A stretch of DNA of 64,000 nucleotides from Caenorhabditis elegans (Eukaryota; Nematoda; Chromadorea; Rhabditida; Rhabditidae): assembly GCF_000002985.6 (NCBI RefSeq), contig NC_003281.10, positions 10,168,001-10,232,000 of the forward strand, given 5' to 3'. Shown piece after piece: positions 50,954-60,194 of the stretch. The position numbers and the translations under genes were made by a program. Each line of letters begins with the position of its first letter. Positions within the stretch are counted from its first letter, which is position 1. The notes beneath the pieces were generated by a model that saw only the letters and a program-made list of their open reading frames with translations, was not told the origin of the DNA and did not search any database.

Positions 50954-53900
50954 ATGTTTTGGTCGCGAGTTCAGTTCGCGGCACGAAGGAGAGAAGACAG
51001 TCGACCGCTTTACCGAAGAATCTTCACAAATCGTCGACTTGACATCGCTCATAAGGGTAAGAACATGATTTAGACAACGATTTATTTAATCGAAACATGA
51101 CGAATATGTTTTCCAAGTTGTAGTACTCAGGCAACTCAAATCTAATATGAAAATATTAAATAGCAATATTTTCGTAGTTGGGTGATATTTCAAGATAAAA
51201 TCGCAATATTCCGAGACTTATTCGAAATCTTTTTAGATTGAGCAATCTTTTGAGAATATTTCGCAATATTTTGAGGTTGATTCGCAATATTTCTGAATCT
51301 GAAAATATTACGAAAAATTCGTAATATTTTGAGATGACATAGCAATCTTTTGAGATTGGTTCGCAATCTTTCTGAAATCTAAAAATATTACAAAAAAATG
51401 TGTAATATTCTAAGATTAATTTGCAATCTTTTTGCAGTCCATAAAGATTACGAAACACCATTTCCAAATTTCCATCGGCTTCACATGATCGTGATATATA
51501 TACAACAATTATGATTACTGTTCCGTTCTAAATTCTCTTTTCTTCCAAATGATAAAAGACTTTTCAAAGTAAAAAACAGCTACATGAAAATCTATATAAT
51601 GGAGCATCTCACTGTTAACGGATATTTGATTTTTCGTTGCATATTGTAGAAGGAGTTTTTGCAGAGAAAGCCATAGAATTCACAAATCTGTCCACTCATG
51701 TAATTTTTTCTAGATAATTGGCCGGTCATATTACAAATTCAGTCAAACAATCACGAAGATTGGTCGAATATATTAAAGTAGACTTACAACTATTCATTCA
51801 CGCGTGATGCGTTTGAGATTTTCTGATTTCAATTGAAATCATAAAATATTGTCAACAGCAAGCATGTTCCCAGTATACTCATCATTTTAATCAAATTGTT
51901 AGTGAAAAAAAATATTGAAAAAATAAAATGTTTTTCTCTCTTTGACAAAAATTCGGAAAAATTGCACATCTAACTTTTTTAAAAGCATAACAAATAAATC
52001 GTTTTTCCACATTCGCTTTCAAAGAAAGTTATCCAATTTCGCTCTGACACTTAGAAAATTTGCGAAAAGTCACTGATTTCCCATCAAAGGTAACGAAAAG
52101 GACGTGCGCCCATCAACTATTTACTTAAGCAATAACTAAATCTAGATGCGACACGTACAGGATGGCTCAACAGGTAAGATAATGGTTTATAGACTCAACG
52201 ACAAGCGACGGACAAGTTCAACTCCCCTCAATGGCAACAAAAGTTCTTCGAGTTATCACAAAACAGTTCTAGAATAGTCGATGAATGCATTTTTAATATT
52301 TAGAGACAAATTCGCAATATTTTGAGACAAAATCGCAATATTCTGAGACGAAATCTCAATCTTTGCAGATGAAATCTCAATCTTCGGAGACGAGTTCGCA
52401 GTCTTTTGAGACAAATTAGTAATATTTTGAGATAAAACGGAAGTCTTCCTAGAAATTTTCACACTTTCGCAATATTTTGAGATGAAATTGTAATCTTTTG
52501 AGACAAAATTGAAATCTATTCGAAATTTTTAGTAATCGTATATGGACGCACTATTTCTCGTTTTTACTACAAAAATATTGCTATTTAATATTTTCATATT
52601 AGATTTGAGTTGCCTGAGTAATGCTTTGAAAGATTGATTTTCCAGTTACTCAGGCAACTCAAATCTAATATGAAAATATTAAATAGCAATATTTTTGTAG
52701 TAAAAACGAGAAATAGTGCGTCCATATACGATTACTAAAAATTTCGAATAGATTTCAATTTTGTCTCAAAAGATTACAATTTCATCTCAAAATATTGCGA
52801 AAGTGTGAAAATTTCTAGGAAGACTTCCGTTTTATCTCAAAATATTACTAATTTGTCTCAAAAGACTGCGAACTCGTCTCCGAAGATTGAGATTTCATCT
52901 GCAAAGATTGAGATTTCGTCTCAGAATATTGCGATTTTGTCTCAAAATATTGCGAATTTGTCTCTAAATATTAAAAATGCATTCATCGACTATTCTAGAA
53001 CTGTTTTGTGATAACTCGAAGAACTTTTGTTGCCATTGAGGGGAGTTGAACTTGTCCGTCGCTTGTCGTTGAGTCTATAAACCATTATCTTACCTGTTGA
53101 GCCATCCTGTACGTGTCGCATCTAGATTTAGTTATTGCTTAAGTAAATAGTTGATGGGCGCACGTCCTTTTCGTTACCTTTGATGGGAAATCAGTGACTT
53201 TTCGCAAATTTTCTAAGTGTCAGAGCGAAATTGGATAACTTTCTTTGAAAGCGAATGTGGAAAAACGATTTATTTGTTATGCTTTTAAAAAAGTTAGATG
53301 TGCAATTTTTCCGAATTTTTGTCAAAGAGAGAAAAACATTTTATTTTTTCAATATTTTTTTTCACTAACAATTTGATTAAAATGATGAGTATACTGGGAA
53401 CATGCTTGCTGTTGACAATATTTTATGATTTCAATTGAAATCAGAAAATCTCAAACGCATCACGCGTGAATGAATAGTTGTAAGTCTACTTTAATATATT
53501 CGACCAATCTTCGTGATTGTTTGACTGAATTTGTAATATGACCGGCCAATTATCTAGAAAAAATTACATGAGTGGACAGATTTGTGAATTCTATGGCTTT
53601 CTCTGCAAAAACTCCTTCTACAATATGCAACGAAAAATCAAATATCCGTTAACAGTGAGATGCTCCATTATATAGATTTTCATGTAGCTGTTTTTTACTT
53701 TGAAAAGTCTTTTATCATTTGGAAGAAAAGAGAATTTAGAACGGAACAGTAATCATAATTGTTGTATATATATCACGATCATGTAAAGCCGATGGAAATT
53801 TGGAAATGGTGTTTTGTAATCTTTATGGACTGCAAAAAGATTGCAAATTAATCTTAGAATATTACACATTTTTTTGTAATATTTTTAGATTTCAGAAAGA

Positions 53901-54378
53901 TTGCGAACCAATCTCAAAAGATTGCTATGTCATCTCAAAATATTACGAATTTTTCGTAATATTTTCAGATTCAGAAATATTGCGAATCAACCTCAAAATA
54001 TTGCGAAATATTCTCAAAAGATTGCTCAATCTAAAAAGATTTCGAATAAGTCTCGGAATATTGCGATTTTATCTTGAAATATCACCCAACTACGAAAATA
54101 TTGCTATTTAATATTTTCATATTAGATTTGAGTTGCCTGAGTAATTCTTTTTCTTTTCAGTAATTGTCCGATCCATCCTTGGTTTCCTCGTTTTCAGTAC
54201 TTCATATTGTATCATCAACGCAGGAATCTACTACAAGTAAAGGATTAAAATCCATTATATTTTATATAACTTTCCATAAAATTCCAGGTTTGTGCGACCA
54301 ATCCGTCAAGAAGAGCGAGAACTTCTGGAGAGAGAACTAATCGAGGCAGATAAGGCCGGATTTGCGTTCAAAAAGTGA
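50954..54378 (+). CDS. Small mitochondrial membrane protein resembling SMIM20/MITRAC7
   Basis: Three exons (50954-51056, 54161-54236, 54288-54378) join to 89 residues. The first 34 residues are strongly basic (RVQFAARRREDSRPLYRRIF), like a mitochondrial targeting segment. A single membrane span follows (ILGFLVFSTSYCIINAGIYY), then the charged tail FVRPIRQEERELLERELIEA, DKAGFAFKK. The order (span, FxRP, EE-rich helix, xAGxx) matches my memory of vertebrate SMIM20/MITRAC7, a chaperone for newly made COX1 in complex IV assembly. The similarity is short, so function is inferred. Intron 1 (3.1 kb) is almost entirely a giant inverted repeat, while the gene's other introns are minimal. The SMIM4-like frame begins 39 nt downstream of the stop. 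Confidence 0.72.
51124..52621. mobile_element. Left arm (1,498 bp) of giant palindrome, itself a TIR element
   Basis: The arm opens TACTCAGGCAACTCAAATCT and closes with the inverse AGATTTGAGTTGCCTGAGTAA, so it is flanked by its own terminal inverted repeats of about 50 bp. Near both ends it holds a degenerate array built on TCTCAAAATATTGCGAA. The centre (about 51500-52250) is unique and includes a tRNA-like patch (52161-52235). Short open frames inside (for example 51156-51467 minus) are translations of the repeat array and not genes. The arm lies in intron 1 of the SMIM20-like gene. Confidence 0.85.
52161..52235 (+). other. tRNA-like patch with A-box and B-box motifs
   Basis: TGGCTCAACAGG (52163-52174) matches the pol III A-box consensus TRGCNNARYNGG. 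AGTTCAACTCCCC (52215-52227) resembles the B-box GGTTCGANTCC with one or two changes. Spacing is near that of a tRNA. I cannot fold a clean cloverleaf, so it may be a tRNA-derived relic. An inverted copy lies at 53032-53106 in the other arm. Confidence 0.35.
52622..52645. other. 24-bp loop of the giant palindrome
   Basis: The only unpaired bases between the two arms. Outer and inner arm ends share the same centre of symmetry (52633.5), which shows the arms are equal in length. Confidence 0.8.
52646..54143. mobile_element. Right arm (1,498 bp) of giant palindrome
   Basis: This is the inverse complement of 51124-52621. It begins TTACTCAGGCAACTCAAATC and ends GTTGCCTGAGTA. Translating both arms gives an identical 68-codon frame (52256-52462 minus and 52805-53011 plus). 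The 103-codon frames at 51156-51467 minus and 53800-54111 plus differ by one residue (Arg to Cys). A second difference is seen near 51482 versus 53785. Identity is therefore very high. The arm ends 17 bp before the exon at 54161. Confidence 0.88.
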
Positions 54379-54417
54379 GATTTGAAGTTTTAAACTAGCC
54401 AAAATTGGATTTTTCAG

Positions 54418-54709
54418 ATGATTCGTCCGTTTTCACGTGCTCTCACTTCACTTTCTTCCAAATGGGAAGGATTGTTCTTTGTTGGCTTTACTGCTGGAGC
54501 TGGTTTTGAACTTTTCAAGATTTATTTCTCTTTTAATGGTAAGATTTTTTAAGTTGCTGATTAACAATTACAGTGTGTATGTATTTTCAGGTGTAAATTA
54601 CTACAGCGTTCTCAAAAAACGGCAATTACAAAAAGAGCTTGACGCATTCGAACGGCAACTCAAAGATCTGGATACAATCATTGCCACCGGACAACCTCAA
54701 ACATTTTGA
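54418..54709 (+). CDS. Small mitochondrial membrane protein resembling SMIM4/UQCC5
   Basis: Two exons (54418-54538 and 54591-54709) encode 79 residues: a short basic N terminus (MIRPFSRALTSLSSKW), one membrane span (GLFFVGFTAGAGFELFKIYF) and a charged tail (NYYSVLKKRQLQKELDAFER). The pattern FF.G...E...I followed by a tyrosine-valine/arginine-rich helix matches my memory of SMIM4, now UQCC5, an assembly factor for cytochrome b in complex III. The assignment is by pattern only. The ATG follows directly on TTTTCAG. That acceptor can serve trans-splicing, or cis-splicing from a donor at 54375 inside the last codons of the upstream gene, giving overlapping ATGA. A two-gene unit is likely. Confidence 0.72.
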
Positions 54710-55523
54710 ATGCTGTTTTAGAATAGTTAATTGTTAGGTTATTAAGTAGGTCTCCCCACGTCTCCTGATCCTGTTAAAACGGCTTTTTCTGTTGTCTCTC
54801 ATTTTCTTCATTCTTATTTGTTAATACCATTTTGATTAAAAATCTCTGAAATGTTTCATATTTAAATAACTCTATTGCTATTGACACTGAATATTTGAAG
54901 AATGCTACAACAAAAAAAAGGGTATGATTTTTCAAGAGCTTTCTGAAGCACTGAGGCATGAACGGGTAGTTTTTGACGGAAGTCTGAAAAACTACAAAAC
55001 TGATTGTGGCGTTACTTATTACGTGAACACTAAACTCTGAGAATGCGTATTGTACAACATATCTGACGCGCAAAATATCTCGTAGCGAGAACTACAGTAA
55101 TCATTTAAATGACTACTGTAGCCCTTATGATCGTTACAGTATTAATTTAGATAATTACTGTAGTTTTCGCTACGAGATATTTTGCGCGTTAAATATGTTG
55201 CGAAATTCGCATTCTCAGAATTTAGTGTACCCGTAATATTATGGTTGTTACTATTTTCCCATCCGTTACCAAAGGCCAATAGCCACAGTTAGACCATAAA
55301 TCTTGGTACATGTAAGAACGGAGGTGCAAGTTGTATTGTTTCACATTCCTCGTCGATCGATAACTGGGTCAAAGTATCGTATACTTGTTGGTAAAGGGGC
55401 GTGGTTTGCACATCCAGCGTTTATGATGATATTATCCGGTTGCCATTAGAATAGTCATTCATTCTACATTTTCAGTCAACTGGAGGTCTCACCTCAAACT
55501 CTCTTTCTCTTGTTTGAATAATT
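54710..55523. other. Intergenic region with palindromic repeat
   Basis: The 3' flank of the SMIM4-like gene, then a palindrome at 55037-55223, then AT-rich DNA. A TTTTCAG at 55469-55475 may be the acceptor for the following broken gene. I see no gene here. Confidence 0.5.
55037..55223. repeat. Palindromic element with GCGCAAAATATCTCGTAGCGA arms
   Basis: It starts CTGAGAATGCGTATTGTACA and ends in the inverse GTTGCGAAATTCGCATTCTCAG. The inner arms GACGCGCAAAATATCTCGTA and CTACGAGATATTTTGCGCGT are near-perfect complements around a CTACTGTAG-rich core. Same family as 44163-44303. Confidence 0.7.
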
Positions 55524-56162
55524 ATGTATTTTGAGGTCCATCGAATATTGTCTGACTTATATTTTCTTCGCTGCTCTTTATCTTTTAATGCTTTATTTTA
55601 CTCTAGTAATTCTCAGAATTTCTTTCCACGAACTCAAAATGCCGTTCGCTTCGGATCTCAACATGGCATCAAGGCACTTACCATGAAATATGTCAACTCG
55701 GAGAGTATAATGTGGGAAGCGAGAAGAATTGTTAGAATCATTTCTCGACTTGAAGCAGAGGAACATCAGTCAAGAGTTGCTCCAAAAAGATCAAGAAGTC
55801 CTGGATCTACATCACCATCTGCATCAAATTCTTCTTCGTCATCTTCAAGTGAACTCTCGTTTGATATGTTCTTGTCTAAAAGAACAGTTCCAATTAAAGT
55901 CACTTCAAAGCGAAAGAGAGTGATTGCCCAAGCATCGCGGAACATGAAGCCATAGCAGCAAGAGTCTCGTCAAGAATCCGCAGAGAAAGATCGAGCCAAT
56001 GATGAGAAGTTGAAGAAATTCATTGAGAGCAGAAAACTGAAGGAGCAAGCGAAGAAGGATGCAAACATCAAAAAATGCAAAGAAGTGAAGGAAACTGTCA
56101 TGATTCCAGCCAAGAGAATGAAGAAGCGTCAGCTCGAGCAGTATGCCTACAGATTCAAGTAA
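55524..56162 (+). pseudogene. Basic Ser-rich protein frame interrupted by one TAG
   Basis: A 143-codon frame with coding-like content (KYVNSESIMWEARRIVRIIS, a Ser-run, then SKRKRVIAQASRNMKP) ends at TAG 55953-55955. The same frame then stays open for 68 more codons to 56162, with a Lys/Glu-rich helical sequence (DEKLKKFIESRKLKEQAKKD) ending in QYAYRFK. One stop separates two halves with matching codon use. No intron of usable size removes the TAG: the nearest GT to AG pair would be only 36 nt. Either it is a recent pseudogene or a stop-codon readthrough gene. I do not recognise the family. The start is uncertain; ATG 55524 may lie in an upstream exon or UTR. Confidence 0.5.
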
Positions 56163-56324
56163 TCTAATTGTGTTTCTATGTTTTATAACTATTCCAATTC
56201 TATTCTAATTCATCAAACCATTTTCCAATTTCCAAAATTACTAATTATTTTGTACCCGGTTTATACATATTGTCAATAATTTTGTGCTTTAATAAAATTT
56301 TGTACCTTACATCCGAAAATACAG

Positions 56325-56612
56325 CCAAACAGAGTATATTAGCTTGTACGAAAGTATTTTTTAAAAAATTGATAAAAATATATAAAAGCTGATTTTTTCA
56401 AAAATTCAAAAGTATGGGAAAATCAAATGGAGTCATTCTTTTTTATTGCATAAAACTGTTCAGCATAGTCAAAAATACCAGAATATGCCAATCAAAGTAT
56501 AATAGCTTGTACGGAAGTATTTTTAAAAAATTGATAAAAATATATAGAAGCTGATTTTTTCAAAAATTCAAAAGTCCTGGAAAATTATATGGAGTCATTC
56601 TTTTTTATTTCA
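56325..56612 (+). repeat. Left remnant of the 164-bp satellite
   Basis: About 1.7 copies of the 164-bp unit (AGTATAATAGCTTGTACGGA, TATATAAAAGCTGATTTTTT, GTATGGGAAAATC, TTGCATAAAACTGTTCAGCA). The array breaks off at CATAAAAGTA, where the 59-bp array starts, and resumes on its far side at about 58122. Confidence 0.85.
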
Positions 56613-56624
56613 TAAAAGTATTAA

Positions 56625-58048
56625 TTATGGAAAAAATGGAAATTTAAATGTGCACTGGTTTTCAAAATTTTTTTAACTAAGAATTATGGAAAAAATGGAA
56701 ATTTAAATGTGCACTGGTTTTCAAAATTTTTTAAACTGAGAATTATGAAAAAAATGGAAATTTAAATGTGCACTGGTTTTCAAAATTTTTTAAACTGAGA
56801 ACTATGGAGAATATGGAAATTTAAATGTGCACTGGTTTTCAAAATTTTTTAAACTGAGAATTATGGAGAATATGGAAATTTAAATGTGCACTGGTTTTCA
56901 AAATTTTTTAAACTGAGAATTATGGAGAATATGGAAATTTAAATGTGCACTGGTTTTCAAAATTTTTTAAACTGAGAATTATGGAGAATATGGAAATTTA
57001 AATGTGCACTGGTTTTCAAAATTTTTTAAACTGAGAATTATGGAGAATATGGAAATTTAAATGTGCACTGGTTTTCAAAATGTTTTAAACTGAGAATTAT
57101 GGAGAATATGGAAATTTAAATGTGCACTGGTTTTCAAAATGTTTTAAACTGAGAATTATGGAGAATATGGAAATTTAAATGTGCACTGGTTTTCAAAATT
57201 TATTAAACTGAGAATTATGGAGAATATGGAAATTTAAATGTGCACTGCATTTCAAAATTTATTAAACTGAGAATTATGGAGAATATGGAAATTTAAATGT
57301 GCACTGGTTTTCAAAATGTTTTAAACTGAGAATTATGGAGAATATGGAAATTTAAATGTGCACTGGTTTTCAAAATTTATTAAACTGAGAATTATGGAGA
57401 ATATGGAAATTTAAATGTGCACTGGTTTTCAAAATTTATTAAACTGAGAATTATGGAGAATATGGAAATTTAAATGTGCACTGGTTTTCAAAATGTTTTA
57501 AACTGAGAATTATGGAAAAAAATGGTAAATTTAAATGTGCACTGGTTTTCAAAATGTTTTAAACTGAGAATTATGGAAAAAATGGAAGTTTAAATGTGCA
57601 CTGGTTTTCAAAATGTTTTAAACTGAGAATTATGGAAAAAAATGGTAAATTTAAATGTGCACTGGTTTTCACAATGTTTTAAACTGAGAATTATGGAGAA
57701 TATGGAAATTCAAATGTGCACTGGTTTTCAAAATGTTTTAAACTGAGAATTATGGAAAAAATGGAAGTTTAAATGTGCACTGGTTTTCAAAGTGTTTTAA
57801 ACTGAGAATTATGGAAAAAAATGGTAAATTTAAATGTGCACTGGTTTTCAAAATGTTTTAAACTGAGAATTATGGAGAATATGGAAATTTAAGTGTGCAC
57901 TGGTTTTCAAAGTGTTTTAAACTGAGAATTATGGAAAAAATGGAAGTTTAAATGTGCACTGGTTTTCAAAGTGTTTTAAACTGAGAATTATGGAAAAAAT
58001 GGAAGTTTAAATGTGCACTGGTTTTCAAAATGTTTTAAACTGAGAATT
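56625..58048 (+). repeat. 59-bp tandem array, about 24 copies
   Basis: The unit is GAATTATGGAGAATATGGAA, ATTTAAATGTGCACTGGTTT, TCAAAATTTTTTAAACTGA (59 bp). Variants group by position: GGAGAATATGG in the middle, GGAAAAAATGG at the ends, and TTTTTTAAAC, TTTATTAAAC or GTTTTAAAC after TCAAAAT. Units are highly similar and in one orientation. A short run built on AAAACTAAAAATA follows (58049-58118). Confidence 0.92.
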
Positions 58049-58121
58049 AAAAAAAAAAAACTAAAAATAAAACTAAAAATAAAACTAAAACTAAAAATAA
58101 AACTAAAAATGAAAATAAAAA

Positions 58122-59876
58122 TGCCAATCAAAGTATAATAGCTTATACGGAAGTATTTTTTTAAAAACTGATAAAAAATATATAAAAGCTGATTTTTTCA
58201 CATATTCAAAAGTATGGGAAAATTATATGGAGTCATTCTTTTTTATTGCATAAAACTGTTCAGCATAGTCAAAAATACCAGAATATGCCAATCACAGTAT
58301 AATAGCTTATACGGAAGTATTTTTTTAAAAATTGATAAAAAATATATAAAAGCTGATTTTTTCAAAAATTCAAAAGTATGGGAAAATCATATGGAGTCAT
58401 TCTTTTTTATTGCATAAAACTGTTCAGTATAGTCAAAAATACCAGAATATGCCAATCAAAGTATAATAGCTTGTACGGAAGTATTTTTTTAAAAATTGAT
58501 AAAAAATATATAAAAGCTGATTTTTTCAAAAATTCAAAAGTATGGGAAAATCATATGGAGTCATTCTTTTTTATTGCATAAAACTGTTCAGTATAGTCAA
58601 AAATACCAGAATATGCCAATCAAAGTATAATAGCTTGTACGGAAGTATTTTTTTAAAAATTGATAAAAAATATATAAAAGCTGATTTTTTCACATATTCA
58701 AAAGTATGGGAAAATTATATGGAGTCATTCTTTTTTATTGCATAAAACTGTTCAGCATAGTCAAAAATACCAGAATATGCCAATCAAAGTATAATAGCTT
58801 GTACGGAAGTTTTTTTTTAAAAATTGATAAAAAATATATAAAAGCTGATTTTTTCAAAAATTCAAAAGTATGGGAAAATCATATGGAGTCATTCTTTTTT
58901 ATTGCATAAAACTGTTCAGTATAGTCAAAAATACCAGAATATGCCAATCAAAGTATAATAGCTTGTACGGAAGTATTTTTTTAAAAATTGATAAAAAATA
59001 TATAAAAGCTGATTTTTTCACATATTCAAAAGTATGGGAAAATTATATGGAGTCATTCTTTTTTATTGCATAAAACTGTTCAGCATAGTCAAAAATACCA
59101 GAATATGCCAATCACAGTATAATAGCTTATACGGAAGTATTTTTTTAAAAATTGATAAAAAATATATAAAAGCTGATTTTTTCAAAAATTCAAAAGTATG
59201 GGAAAATCATATGGAGTCATTCTTTTTTATTGCATAAAACTGTTCAGTATAGTCAAAAATACCAGAATATGCCAATCAAAGTATAATAGCTTGTACGGAA
59301 GTATTTTTTTAAAAATTGATAAAAAATATATAAAAGCTGATTTTTTCAAAAATTCAAAAGTATGGGAAAATCATATGGAGTCATTCTTTTTTATTGCATA
59401 AAACTGTTCAGTATAGTCAAAAATACCAGAATATGCCAATCAAAGTATAATAGCTTGTACGGAAGTATTTTTTTAAAAATTGATAAAAAATATATAAAAG
59501 CTGATTTTTTCACATATTCAAAAGTATGGGAAAATTATATGGAGTCATTCTTTTTTATTGCATAAAACTGTTCAGCATAGTCAAAAATACCAGAATATGC
59601 CAATCAAAGTATAATAGCTTGTACGGAAGTTTTTTTTTAAAAATTGATAAAAAATATATAAAAGCTGATTTTTTCAAAAATTCAAAAGTATGGGAAAATC
59701 ATATGGAGTCATTCTTTTTTATTGCATAAAACTGTTCAGTATAGTCAAAAATACCAGAATATGCCAATCAAAGTATAATAGCTTGTACGGAAGTATTTTT
59801 TAAAAAATTGATAAAAATATATAAAAGCTGATTTTTTCACATATTCAAAAGTATGGGAAAATTATATGGGAAAATC
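58122..59876 (+). repeat. 164-bp tandem satellite, about 10.7 copies
   Basis: Units of 164 bp, each containing a TATATAAAAGC word and a GTATGGGAAAATCATATGGA word. Each unit supports a 67-codon open frame (58214, 58378, 58542 ... 59526), but these overlap by 40 nt. Because 164 is not a multiple of three they cannot be one protein, so I treat them as repeat artefacts. Variant positions show a five-unit super-repeat of 820 bp: unit types at 58214, 58378, 58542 and 58706 recur in order at 59034, 59198, 59362 and 59526. Confidence 0.93.
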
Positions 59877-60194
59877 ATATTGTGGAAACAATATTTCATT
59901 ACGGCCGAACTCTTTTGTGCTATTTTCTAGAATCATATACATAATCAAAGGTATTTAAATCATATGAGCTGAAATTCTGTACCATACAAAGTCAAAATCT
60001 TCTTCAAAAGAATATTTTATTATCACGTGTATAATATGACTCCAAAGTTCTGAAGGTTTTCATGAATCATAAAAATATTCGCATCATGTGATAAACTTCT
60101 GGGATGCACTTTTGGGTCCCGGGGTTAGCCCTAACGTCTGAAAGCAGAAATAAAATTAACTTATTAACAACATTCATTCGAGTTCCGAAAAAAA
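59877..60194. other. 3' flank of the 7TM receptor gene
   Basis: AT-rich non-coding DNA between the satellite and the stop codon of the minus-strand receptor gene. TTTATT at about 60017 is an AATAAA on the minus strand and a possible polyadenylation signal. Confidence 0.45.

Noticed and set aside
51156-54111. Paired open frames of 103 and 68 codons in the palindrome arms
   Set aside because: They translate the degenerate TCTCAAAATATTGCGAA array. Their mirror identity reflects the inverted repeat and not coding conservation.
58214-59729. Nine near-identical 67-codon open frames beginning MGK
   Set aside because: They are the 164-bp satellite read in rotating frames; successive frames overlap by 40 nt and 164 is not divisible by three. 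They are not a multigene family.
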